Origin: Actinomycetales bacterium
Lineage (GTDB): Bacteria > Actinomycetota > Actinomycetes > Actinomycetales > Microbacteriaceae
Assembly: GCA_015655445.1 (NCBI GenBank)
Contig: JAATFA010000077.1
Span: 1 to 55,592, forward strand
Direction of reading: 5' to 3'
Length of the DNA: 55,592 nt
Made by a program: the position numbers and the translations under genes. Numbering within the stretch: position 1 is the stretch's first letter; each line of letters starts with the position of its first letter. The notes below the pieces were generated by a model, which was not told the DNA's origin, searched no databases, and saw nothing but the letters and a program-made list of their open reading frames with translations. This document shows positions 16,788 through 24,328 of the stretch, one piece after another.

Positions 16788-16888
16788 CCGAAAGTCTCTC
16801 CCCCACCGTGGTGGCGCCGCGACCGGGGACCCTGCGACGGGACCCGTGATGACGATCGCGACGAGAGCGGGATACTCCCTTTCGCTTC
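16788..16888 (-). promoter_or_regulatory. yybP-ykoY manganese riboswitch
   Basis: The leader RNA of the TerC gene contains the consensus blocks of this riboswitch in the right order. They are GAAAGGGAGUAUCCC at 16870-16884, GAUCGUCAUCACGGG about 20 nt later, and GAGAGACUUUC closing at 16790-16800. The closing stem pairs GAAAG with CUUUC. Members of this family bind Mn2+ (with Mg2+) and commonly precede TerC/YkoY-type exporters, where Mn2+ turns expression on. The match was recognised by eye, without a covariance-model search. Confidence 0.85.
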
Positions 16889-16980
16889 GCCGAGTCTATC
16901 GGGAGTCGCCCGCGCTCGATAGCATCGGGGCGGGGGGCGCGGTGAACGCGCAGCGTAGGCGTATCCAGGGAGTGGGGACC

Positions 16981-17274
16981 ATGACCGACGACGACCTGCG
17001 GAGCGAGGCGCGGCGGCGCCTCGAGGCACGGCGTACCTTCTATGCGGCGCTCGGGAGCTGGGTGCTCATCTCCCTCTTCATGGTCGTGATCTGGCTCGTC
17101 GGCGGGCGCGGGTACTTCTGGCCCGCCTGGGTCTTCCTCGCGACCGCCTTCGCCGTCGTCGCGACGGGCGCGCGCGCGTTCTTCCCGGGAGCGGGACCCG
17201 TCACCGACGCGAACGTCGACGCCGAGATCGAGCGCATGCGCCGCCGCAAGGGCGGCAGCAGCCCGACGGCATGA
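16981..17274 (+). CDS. small 2TM-domain membrane protein
   Basis: 97 residues: a charged helix (TDDDLRSEARRRLEARR), two membrane segments (~23-42 and ~48-68), and a basic C-terminus (IERMRRRKGG). The layout fits the 2TM domain family, whose function is not known. ATG at 16981 is preceded by GGGAGTGGGG at good spacing. The gene is divergent from the TerC gene, with the riboswitch leader of that gene between them. No partner is evident from context. Confidence 0.8.
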   Translation: MTDDDLRSEARRRLEARRTFYAALGSWVLISLFMVVIWLVGGRGYFWPAWVFLATAFAVVATGARAFFPGAGPVTDANVDAEIERMRRRKGGSSPTA

Positions 17275-17384
17275 GCTGCCGCGCGCGGCATCTCGATCGC
17301 CGACGCGCGAAGACCGGGGCTGGCCGTGCAGCGGACGCTCGGGCGTGCCGCGACCGCAGTGACGCTCGACGCGCGCGGCAGATG

Positions 17385-17435
17385 CGCGAAAATCCCCGGA
17401 TGACCGGGAGGCTCTCCTGGTGGCGACACCAGCGG
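17385..17435 (-). repeat. decayed copy of tRNA-Glu 3' end plus terminator (att-like)
   Basis: 51 bases match 21361-21410 with about five substitutions and one inserted base (45 of 51 identical). The matched part at 21361-21410 holds the tRNA-Glu acceptor 3' strand, CCA and terminator hairpin. In this copy the T-loop that should follow is destroyed, so it is not a tRNA. A second copy of a tRNA 3' end at the far side of a block of foreign-looking genes is the usual footprint of an integrative element. Confidence 0.7.
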
Positions 17436-17537
17436 TGTCTGATTCCGGTAGGCGACGAGCCTCGAGCGGCTTCCCAAGGCTCGATGCGGCGACCGCACGA
17501 ACGCGAGGAGCGAAATGCGCCAGCACGCCCTCGGCGT

Positions 17538-17640
17538 CTAGGACGGCGACCTCGTGATCTGCTCCAGCGCTGCGAGGTGACCCAGGTAGGCGCTCAGCCC
17601 GCCAGGAGTCAGCGAGAGCCACAGCGTCGCCGCGGCGGTG
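17538..17640 (-). pseudogene. fragment of winged-helix (MarR/HTH_27-like) regulator C-terminus
   Basis: The frame ending in TAG at 17538 reads LWLSLTPGGLSAYLGHLAAL followed by EQITRS. This resembles the end of a winged-helix DNA-binding domain, where a 'wing' of the type RTWVSLTPAGRAAxxAHxxAL closes the fold. The expected recognition helix upstream is not present in any frame. It lies upstream of the island's two-component genes and next to the decayed att-like repeat. The identification rests on a short pattern and is tentative. Confidence 0.4.
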
Positions 17641-17855
17641 CTCGCATGCAGACCGCGGGGACGACCGGGGCCTCGGCGAGCCGGGACGAACGGAGACACG
17701 GACAGTGTTCCTTCCGTTCGAGGCGCATCGAAGCGCTCGTTCCTGTTGGTCATCGGTGCGGTGCGAGAGCGCTTCAGGGCAGAATTGGCGAGAAATCGAC
17801 GCCCCCTCGACGAGGCGGCAGGAGCGCCGCACGCCAACTGCGCGGCGGCCGCCGG

Positions 17856-18577
17856 TCATCCCTGTGCGCGCCATTGCGCAAGCGGCATCCGCAGCGCCCG
17901 CGAGGCGATCACCGAGAGGCCCGCGACCTCGAGGGCGCCCCCGGCGGCCTCCAGCCATTCGCTGCCGACGACGAGGCCGACGATGTGGAGGACGAACCAG
18001 GCGAGGATGGCGATGCCTACGAACTTCGGCATCCCTTCGTGAGCAGGGCGGTGATGCCGAGCAGGATCGTGCCGGGCATGTTGCCGATGAGGAAGACCAC
18101 GTTCAGCGGGAGGCGGAGCGCGTCGCCGGTCGCCCAGGCGGCCAGCACCTCGTCGCCGGTCGCGCCGGCCTGCGCGAGGCCGACCGAGTAGAAGCTCGCC
18201 GCGTTGATGCCGAGGTAGCAGACATACCCGGCCGCCCACAACGTGACCGCGATGAGCGCGAGACGAGGCCGGGCCGGGCGGAGCACGCGGAGCGCGGCGA
18301 CCGCACCGGGGATGATGAGTAGCGAGCCGAGGATCGCGAACCAGTTCGCCGCCAGCCAGAGTCCCGTCTGCTGGCCGGCCAGGGCCAGTGTGCCCGCGCC
18401 GCCGTCATCGGCATAGGTCGAGCCGGTGGTGGCGATCGAGTAGAGGACATTGCACGCCAGTTGCGCCGCGATCGACGCCGGCAGTGCGATGGAGGTGGCC
18501 CATCGGCGGAAGCCGGCCGTGGGATCGGCGGCGATCGGCGCCTCGGTCGTCGTGGAGACGGGCGTGGTGACGGACAT
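17856..18577 (-). pseudogene. frameshifted multi-pass membrane protein
   Basis: From ATG 18577 (AAGGGA 10 nt upstream) a frame encodes about 186 residues with four or so membrane segments (SIALPASIAAQLACNVLYSI; WFAILGSLLIIPGAVAAL) and stops at 18017. Near 18025-18040 the hydrophobic pattern jumps into another frame, MPKFVGIAILAWFVLHIVGL..., that ends at 17856 (ALRMPLAQWRAQG). The two halves would form one ~240-residue protein if one base were restored near ITALLTKG. This may be a real inactivating mutation, a sequencing error, or rarely two genes. The family is not recognised. The gene is divergent from the histidine kinase. Confidence 0.65.
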
Positions 18578-18725
18578 GAATGCGTTCCCTTCCGGTTCGC
18601 GATGCCGAGCAGCATCTCTGACGATGTTCACCACGGCTCGGCCCCGCGTCATCCGGGGTGGCGCGGGACGTGCGTCAGTGCTGGCACGGACGCACGTCGG
18701 CGACGACGACGAATATGGTGAGCAC

Positions 18726-20585
18726 ATGCGACGGGCGCTCCTCATCACGCTGCCCTGGCTGACGCTCGCTGTCGCCGGCCTGGCGTACCTGTTCGCAGCC
18801 GCTCCGACACCGCTCGGTGTCGGCTCCGCGACCGTGCTCGGCGGCGTTCCCCTCCTGCTCGGGCTCCTCGTCGCCTGGCGGGCTCCGGGCGTCCCGGCCG
18901 GCGCAGGACTCGCCGCGGTCGGCGCGGGCGCCGTGCTCGGCTATGTTCCGAACTCGCCGGACGGTCCGCTCGGCGGGCTGTGGATGCTGCTCTACCTGCC
19001 GCTCGGCCTGCTGCTGCTCGGCGCTCCGGTCGACCTGCCCCGGTCGCGCACCGGTTGGGGATTCTGGTGGGGCGGGATCACGGTCGCGGTCGCGTTCGTC
19101 GTGATCAACGCGGCGGAATCCGCATGGCCGGACGCGGCCGGGATCCTGGACGTACCCGGCTTCGCACTCCTGCCATGCTTCCTCGCATTCCTGGTTGCGG
19201 CGGTGCTCACGCCGATCCTGCGCTACCGACGCGCCGACGAGCGAGAACGGCTGCAACTGCGGTGGATCTTCGTGGCCAGCGCCTCGCTCCCGCTGACCCT
19301 GCTGCTGTGCTGGGTGAGCTACCTGCTGCTGGGCACGGCGGATCTCGTCGTCATCGGAGTGTTCGTCACGCACCTGACCATCCCTGTGGCGGTCGCGATT
19401 GCCGCACTGCGACCGGAGTGGTTCGACATCGATCGAGTCGCGCTGGCCACGGTGACGGTCAGCGTCCTCTGCGTCCTCGCGCTCGCGCTGCTCAGCGTCG
19501 CCGCGGTGATCGCCGGCCTCGCGCTGCTGCCATGGTCGCCGCCGATCGCACTCGTCGCAGCAGTCGTGCTCGCGCTGGCTGCCGCGCCGCTGTACCGACT
19601 CGTGCGGCGTTGGCTGGAGCGGCGTATCTATCCGGCGCGCGCGCGAGCGCGCGCGGCGCTCAGCGCGCTGGCCGCGCAGGTGAACCAGGGGACAGCGGAG
19701 CCGGAGCATGTCGAGGCCGCCCTCCGCGAGGCTCTGCACGACGACCGGCTCACCGTTGCCGTGCGCCGGCTCTCAGATCACGCCCTGGTCGGCATTGGCG
19801 GCGAACCTGCCGCGCTGCCCGGGTCGGGAACGCCGGTCCGGCTGCGCGGGGAACAGATCGGGGTGATCGCCGCATCCGAAGGGTCCCGCCGCTTCCCGGA
19901 CGACGTGTGCCGCGCCGTCGCGCCGCTTCTGGAGGCGGTGCGGATGCGTGCGGAGCTCGCGCACGCCGCCGCCGAGCTCGCCGCCTCCCGGGAACGCATC
20001 GTCCGCGCCGGCCTCGAGGAGCGCCGGCGATTGGAGCGGGACATCCATGACGGTGCCCAGCAGCGTCTCGTCGCCCTCGGCATGCAGCTCCGGGTGATGC
20101 AGCGCACCGCCGGGGACCTGCCCACCGTCACTGCCTCCCTCGACACCGCGGTCGCCGAGCTCGGCACCGCCGTCGCCGAGCTGCGGCAGCTCGCCCACGG
20201 CATCCGACCCAGCACCCTCGACGATGGGCTGGCCGCCGCCCTGACAGATCTGAGGCGACTGAGCCCGGAGATCATCGAGCTGCACATCCAGGCCGGCGCG
20301 CTCCCCGACGGCATCGCCACGACCGCCTATTACGTGGCCAGCGAGGCGATCGCCAATGCGCTCAAACACGCCGACGCCACGCGCATCCGCGTCGACGTCC
20401 GACAGGAACCGCACGAGCTCACCGTCCAGATCGGCGATGATGGGCGCGGCGGCGCCGACATCCGCCCGGCCACCGGGCTCGCTGGGCTTCAGGACCGCGT
20501 CGCGGGGATCGGCGGACGACTGACCGTGACCTCGCCACCGGCTGGCGGCACGATCGTGGAAGCCCTGCTGCCGTGCCCGTCGTGA
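18726..20585 (+). CDS. NarL-type sensor histidine kinase
   Basis: 619 residues. About ten hydrophobic segments fill the first ~300 residues (a membrane sensor of unrecognised type). A GAF-like region (~345-420) is followed by a HisKA_3 dimerisation segment with phospho-acceptor His in RRRLERDIHDGAQQRL (~440-455), then a HATPase domain: N box ASEAIANALKHADA and G boxes IGDDGRGG and GLAGLQDRVAGIGG. It should phosphorylate the response regulator whose gene overlaps its stop codon (GTGA). The ligand is unknown. The ATG at 18726 has only a weak ribosome binding site. Leucine is largely CTG, unlike flanking genes, consistent with acquisition on the island. Confidence 0.93.
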   Translation: MRRALLITLPWLTLAVAGLAYLFAAAPTPLGVGSATVLGGVPLLLGLLVAWRAPGVPAGAGLAAVGAGAVLGYVPNSPDGPLGGLWMLLYLPLGLLLLGAPVDLPRSRTGWGFWWGGITVAVAFVVINAAESAWPDAAGILDVPGFALLPCFLAFLVAAVLTPILRYRRADERERLQLRWIFVASASLPLTLLLCWVSYLLLGTADLVVIGVFVTHLTIPVAVAIAALRPEWFDIDRVALATVTVSVLCVLALALLSVAAVIAGLALLPWSPPIALVAAVVLALAAAPLYRLVRRWLERRIYPARARARAALSALAAQVNQGTAEPEHVEAALREALHDDRLTVAVRRLSDHALVGIGGEPAALPGSGTPVRLRGEQIGVIAASEGSRRFPDDVCRAVAPLLEAVRMRAELAHAAAELAASRERIVRAGLEERRRLERDIHDGAQQRLVALGMQLRVMQRTAGDLPTVTASLDTAVAELGTAVAELRQLAHGIRPSTLDDGLAAALTDLRRLSPEIIELHIQAGALPDGIATTAYYVASEAIANALKHADATRIRVDVRQEPHELTVQIGDDGRGGADIRPATGLAGLQDRVAGIGGRLTVTSPPAGGTIVEALLPCPS

Positions 20586-21232
20586 CCCCGCTGCGCATCG
20601 TCATCGGCGAAGACTCCGCACTGTTCCGCGAGGGCCTCGCCGCGCTTCTCGCCACCGTCGGACACGAGGTCGTCGGTCGCGCGGGCAGCGCGGCGACCGC
20701 CGTCGCGCAGTCCAGGGCGCACCAGCCGGACGTCGTCGTGCTCGACATCCGGATGCCCTCCGCCGACGAAGGCCTCGACGCCGCGCTCGAGATCCGCGCC
20801 TGGGATCCACCGACGCCCGTGCTGCTCCTCTCCCAGCACATCGAGGCTCGCCGGTCCGTCGAGCTCGTGACCGGTGGCGGCTTCGGCTACCTGCTCAAGG
20901 ATCGGGTGCTCGACGTCGACGACTTCCTCGTCTCCCTGGAGCGCGTCGCCCGAGGCGGCACCGCTCTCGACCCCGAAGTCGTCGCCCGGCTCGTGGGCGC
21001 CGCCCGTGCCGCCACAATCCTCGACGCGCTCACCCCTCGAGAACTCGACGTCCTCCAGCTCATGGCCGAAGGCCGCTCGAACGCGGCCATCGGCACGCGG
21101 CTCTTCCTCTCCGAGCGCACCGTCGAGAGTCATGTGCGCAGCGTCCTCGGCAAGCTTGCGATCCCGGACTCCGCCGGAGACCACCGCCGGGTCCTCGCGA
21201 TCCTCGCCTACCTCGACGCCAGGAGGGAATAG
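20582..21232 (+). CDS. NarL/FixJ-family response regulator
   Basis: 216 residues. The receiver domain has acidic pocket IGEDS (~8-12), phospho-acceptor Asp in VVVLDIRMP (~residue 52) and Lys in YLLKDRV. The C-terminal LuxR-type helix-turn-helix has LTPRELDVLQLMAEGRSNAA and LSERTVESHVRSVLGKL. It is the cognate partner of the overlapping histidine kinase. GTG at 20582 makes a 4-nt GTGA overlap with the kinase stop, favouring it over the GTG at 20573. Target genes may include the divergent frameshifted membrane gene on the same island; that is inference. Confidence 0.94.
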   Translation: MTPLRIVIGEDSALFREGLAALLATVGHEVVGRAGSAATAVAQSRAHQPDVVVLDIRMPSADEGLDAALEIRAWDPPTPVLLLSQHIEARRSVELVTGGGFGYLLKDRVLDVDDFLVSLERVARGGTALDPEVVARLVGAARAATILDALTPRELDVLQLMAEGRSNAAIGTRLFLSERTVESHVRSVLGKLAIPDSAGDHRRVLAILAYLDARRE

Positions 21233-21363
21233 CAGCACCCGTGCGCTTCGTGGCCGCGGACATCGGTGGGGACGTGCCGCCGGTGACCGCGATGCAATCA
21301 GATGTCGCCGATCTGCTGTCCCAGGCCGCCTGGAGCCCTCTCGGACCCCTACGGCAGAAACGC

Positions 21364-21391
21364 GAGAACCCCCGGATGACCGGGGGTTCTC
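21364..21391 (-). terminator. intrinsic terminator of tRNA-Glu
   Basis: A perfect 12-bp stem (GAGAACCCCCGG/CCGGGGGTTCTC) with loop TCAT begins 4 nt after the encoded CCA of tRNA-Glu. It has no T-run but is exactly placed to end the tRNA transcript. The same hairpin, degraded, is present in the decayed copy at 17385. Confidence 0.75.
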
Positions 21392-21395
21392 CTGG

Positions 21396-21471
21396 TGGTG
21401 ACCCCAGCGGGATTCGAACCCGCGTTACCGCCGTGAGAGGGCGGCGTACTAGGCCGCTATACGATGGGGCC
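21396..21471 (-). tRNA. tRNA-Glu (CTC)
   Basis: Full cloverleaf: acceptor GGCCCCA/TGGGGTC (one G-T pair), anticodon stem CCGCC/GGCGG with loop CTCTCAC (anticodon CTC), T-arm GCGGGTTCGAATCCCGC, discriminator A, and CCA encoded (21396-21398). Its 3' end is duplicated at 17385-17435, so it probably served as the integration site of the island to its left. Confidence 0.95.
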
Positions 21472-21605
21472 GTCACGACAACCGTACGAGTATGCCACAC
21501 CGGCCACCCCCGGCCCAAACCGTCCCGAGGACCGCTCGGCGGGCCGCGCCGCGCGCAGCGCGGGGGCCTACGGCCCCGCGCGCCGCTAAGCTGGCGGGCA
21601 TCCGC

Positions 21606-21687
21606 GCGGGAGTGGTGAAACCGGTAGACACGCAGGATTTAGGTTCCTGTGCCTTCGGGCGTGTGGGTTCGAGTCCCACCTTCCGCA
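21606..21687 (+). tRNA. tRNA-Leu (TAG)
   Basis: Acceptor GCGGGAG pairs with CTTCCGC (one G-T pair). The anticodon arm is CAGGA-TTTAGGT-TCCTG with anticodon TAG. There is a class II variable arm (GTGCCTTCGGGCGT) and T-arm GTGGGTTCGAGTCCCAC. CCA is not encoded (ACCG follows). The size of about 82 nt is right for tRNA-Leu. It points away from tRNA-Glu, 134 bp away. Confidence 0.95.
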
Positions 21688-21691
21688 CCGC

Positions 21692-21892
21692 TCAGCCGGT
21701 GAACGCGTAGACCCAGAAGCGCGCACCCTCCGAGACTCCGCCGCAGCGCGTGGCCGCATACGTGAGCGGCTCGCCTGTGTCGGGATGCGGCAGGCTCAGG
21801 GCCTCGGGGAAGGCATCCTCGACGGGATGGGAGACGCCGTCGAGCGGACCGCCGGCGAGGCGCGCAGTGAGGGGCATGCTCGGGTTCGCCAT
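21692..21892 (-). CDS. small conserved-looking hypothetical protein
   Basis: 66 residues beginning MANPSMPLTARLAGGPLDGV with the phrases LPHPDTGEPLTYAATRCGG and ARFWVYAFTG. No membrane segment or signal peptide is evident. The composition is balanced, unlike a shadow frame, and the repeated GGPLDG style is seen in small actinobacterial proteins, but I do not recognise a family. The ATG at 21892 lacks a clear ribosome binding site; the open frame extends upstream to 21958. It is convergent with tRNA-Leu, whose 3' end is 4 nt away. Confidence 0.6.
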   Translation of the reverse strand: MANPSMPLTARLAGGPLDGVSHPVEDAFPEALSLPHPDTGEPLTYAATRCGGVSEGARFWVYAFTG

Positions 21893-22121
21893 CGGGCGAG
21901 TATCGCGCGCGCCAGCCGTGCGCGCGTAGGACCAAGGTCCCCCGACACGGCCCTCCACGTCCGCTCCCGCTCCCGCGCGCTACGCGTCTCGGCCGCGGCC
22001 GCGCTGCAGGCGGTCTCCGAGCGGATTCCCCGGGGGTCGTCCTCACGAACGGCTAATCTGTTCCTCACGCCCGCTGAGGCGACGCGCAGCCGCCCGCTTG
22101 ACGTCAGGAGATCCGTTCCCC

Positions 22122-22829
22122 GTGCTTTCCTCCGCGCTGATCCCCTGGCTCGATCCCGCGACGATCATCCACTCCGCCGGGCCGTACGCGCTCCTCGCGA
22201 TCTGCCTCATCATCTTCGCCGAGACGGGCCTGCTCATCGGCTTCCTCTTCCCGGGCGACACGCTCCTCATCATCTCCGGCCTGCTCACGTTCGCGGGCAT
22301 GCACGGCGCGCGCGGCGGCATCGAGATCGACGTCTGGTGGGTGTGCCTCGCGGTCGGCTTCGCCGCGTTCCTCGGCGGCGAGGCTGGCTACCTCATCGGC
22401 AAGCTCGCGGGCCCGCGCATCTTCGAGCGGCGGGAGTCGGGCCTCTTCAGCATCAAGAACGTCGAGCGCACGAACGCCTTCTTCGAGCGCTTCGGCGGGA
22501 TCGCCGTCGTCGTCGCGCGCTTCGTGCCGATCGTGCGCACCTTCGCCCCCGTCGCCGCCGGCGTCGCGCGCATGAACCACCGCCGCTACTCCGCCTACAA
22601 CCTCGTCGGCGCGCTCGTGTGGGGCTCGGGGGTCACCCTCGTCGGCTACGTGCTCGGATACGTCAAGCCCATCGGCGACTTCGTGAGCGCGTACATCGAC
22701 GTCATCCTGCTCGGGGCCGTGCTCATCGCGATCATCCCGCCGATCATCCACTACGTGCACGGCACGATCAAGGCGCGGCGGACGCGCGCCGAGCAGGGCG
22801 CGTCGGACGCGGGCACGACGACCGACTGA
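22122..22829 (+). CDS. DedA family (SNARE-associated) membrane protein
   Basis: 235 residues. The DedA signature is present: FAETGLLIGFLFPGDTLL, GGEAGYLIGKLAGPRIF, then FFERFGGIAVVVARFVPIVRT in two parts and FAPVAAGVARM. The conserved Arg and acidic residues of this family are all seen. DedA proteins act in the cytoplasmic membrane; several are lipid-carrier flippases for undecaprenyl phosphate or phosphatidylethanolamine. Which substrate applies here is unknown. GTG at 22122 is preferred because AGGAG lies 11 nt upstream; the open frame continues upstream to 22098. It converges on the Nramp gene with an 18-nt gap. Confidence 0.93.
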   Translation: MLSSALIPWLDPATIIHSAGPYALLAICLIIFAETGLLIGFLFPGDTLLIISGLLTFAGMHGARGGIEIDVWWVCLAVGFAAFLGGEAGYLIGKLAGPRIFERRESGLFSIKNVERTNAFFERFGGIAVVVARFVPIVRTFAPVAAGVARMNHRRYSAYNLVGALVWGSGVTLVGYVLGYVKPIGDFVSAYIDVILLGAVLIAIIPPIIHYVHGTIKARRTRAEQGASDAGTTTD

Positions 22830-22847
22830 CGGCCGCCCGCGCTAGGG

Positions 22848-24083
22848 TCACGCCCCGATCGTGAGCAGCACGAGCAGCGCGCCGTTGAGGGCGATGAGCA
22901 GCAGCGCGGCGATCGCCGCGAGCACCGTCGTCCACCAGCGGTTCGCGGACTCGCCGAGCAGCGCGCGGTCCGCCGTGAAGCGCACGAGCGGCACGAGCGC
23001 GAACGGGATGCCGAAGGAGAGCACGACCTGGCTCACGACGAGCGCGGCCGTCGGCTCGATCCCGACGGCGAGCACGACGAGCGCCGGCACGAGCGTCACG
23101 AGCCGGCGCACGAGCAGCGGCACCCGGCGACGCAGCAGGCCCTGCATGATCTCCGCGCCCGCGTAGGCGCCCACGGACGTCGACGCGAGCCCGGACGCGA
23201 GCAGGCCGACGGCGAAGAGGGCCGCGATGAGCGGTCCGAGCGTCGCGGCGAGCGCCGCGTGCGCGCCCTCGAGGGTCTCCGTGCCGCCCACGCCGCGCAG
23301 CCGGGTTCCCGCGAGCACGAGGATCGCGACGTTGACCGTGCCCGCGACCGCGAGCGCGATCGTGACGTCCACGCGCGTGGCCCGCAGCAGCCTCCTGAGC
23401 CATGGCCCCTCCTCGGCGAGCCCGAAGCGGTCGCGCGTGAGCGCCGAGTGCGCGTAGATCGCGTGCGGCATGACCGTCGCGCCGAGGATCGAGGCGGCGA
23501 GCAGCACCGACCCGGTGTCGGTCAGGCGCGGCACGATCCCGGAGACGACCGCGCCGAGCGGCGGCGGCGCGACCACGAGGCCCGCGCAGAAGCCGATCGC
23601 GATGAGCACGACGAGGCCCGTGAGCACGCGCTCGAACGTCGTCGAGCCACGCCTCGAGTGCACGCCGAGCAGGAGGATCGAGATGACCCCCGTGAGGAGG
23701 CCGCCCACGAGCAGCGGCAGCCCGAAGAGCAGCTGCAGGGCGACCGCTCCCCCGATGACCTCCGCGACATCCGTCGCCATCGCGACGAGCTCTGCCTGCG
23801 CCCAGAACGCCACGCGTCCCGCCCGGGAGCGGATGCGCACGCCGAGGATCTCAGGCAGGCTGCGTCCGGTCGTGATCCCGAGCTTGGCCGAGAGGTACTG
23901 GATGAGCCACGCCGTCGCGTTGCCCGCGAGCACGACCCACACGAGCAGGAACCCGTAGCGCGAGCCGGCGCTCATGTTGCTCGCGACGTTGCCGGGGTCG
24001 AGGTAGGCGACGCCCGCGACCATCGCGGGCCCGAGCAGCGGCAGTATCCCCCGCCGCGCGCGCCGCCCGGCCACGAGCGCCAT
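22848..24083 (-). CDS. mntH: Nramp-family divalent metal (Mn2+) transporter
   Basis: 411 residues with eleven membrane segments. The two metal-site motifs are intact: DPGN (in VAYLDPGNVASN, ~residues 28-39) and MPHAIYAHS (~195-203). This pair defines Nramp/MntH importers, which take up Mn2+ (and Fe2+) with protons. ATG at 24083 has AAGGG upstream. A TerC-family gene under a Mn2+ riboswitch lies ~6 kb away, so the region handles both Mn import and probable export. A CDF efflux gene lies 245 nt upstream on the same strand. No MntR operator could be assigned by eye. Confidence 0.95.
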   Translation of the reverse strand: MALVAGRRARRGILPLLGPAMVAGVAYLDPGNVASNMSAGSRYGFLLVWVVLAGNATAWLIQYLSAKLGITTGRSLPEILGVRIRSRAGRVAFWAQAELVAMATDVAEVIGGAVALQLLFGLPLLVGGLLTGVISILLLGVHSRRGSTTFERVLTGLVVLIAIGFCAGLVVAPPPLGAVVSGIVPRLTDTGSVLLAASILGATVMPHAIYAHSALTRDRFGLAEEGPWLRRLLRATRVDVTIALAVAGTVNVAILVLAGTRLRGVGGTETLEGAHAALAATLGPLIAALFAVGLLASGLASTSVGAYAGAEIMQGLLRRRVPLLVRRLVTLVPALVVLAVGIEPTAALVVSQVVLSFGIPFALVPLVRFTADRALLGESANRWWTTVLAAIAALLLIALNGALLVLLTIGA

Positions 24084-24328
24084 CCGATCCGCCCTTCTCC
24101 CCGGCGACGGCGAGGCGGCGGGGCCGCACCGGGTGGCTTCGAAACTACCAGCGGCCACGCCGCGCCCGTGCCGCCGCGCTCCCGGCGTGGTCGAGCCTGC
24201 CTCGGTCGGAGGCGCGGATCGGGTGGGGCCGGAGTCGGAGTCGGCGCGGATCACGGTCCGGGCGGGTCGCGATCGGGACCCGGGCGGAGTCGCGTCTCCC
24301 AGCGGGCCGGAGTTGTGGTCCCGCGGTT

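Larger units (their letters stand above)
17275..17855. other. 581-base stretch without an intact gene
   Basis: It holds the decayed repeat of the tRNA-Glu 3' end (17385-17435), marking the left edge of the island, and a fragment of a winged-helix regulator on the minus strand (17538-17640). Other reading frames here have unlikely amino-acid composition (Arg/Ala-rich in all frames) and no convincing starts. The stretch reads as degraded DNA. Confidence 0.6.
17385..21410. mobile_element. tRNA-Glu-associated genomic island remnant (~4 kb)
   Basis: The block is bounded by the two tRNA-Glu 3'-end copies and lies on the 3' side of the tRNA, as expected for tRNA-targeting elements. It holds a broken regulator fragment, a frameshifted membrane protein and a two-component system. 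No integrase or excisionase is visible, so it is a remnant or a non-autonomous cassette. Its coding parts prefer CTG for leucine, whereas genes on both sides mostly use CTC, which supports separate origin. Confidence 0.6.

Noticed and set aside
17421-17460. A second tRNA next to the decayed repeat
   Set aside because: The acceptor-like and CCA-like parts match tRNA-Glu, but the T-loop is destroyed and no D- or anticodon arm is present.
21473-21688. A short protein frame reading MRKVGLEPTRPKAQEP
   Set aside because: It is the antisense translation of tRNA-Leu, a common artefact.
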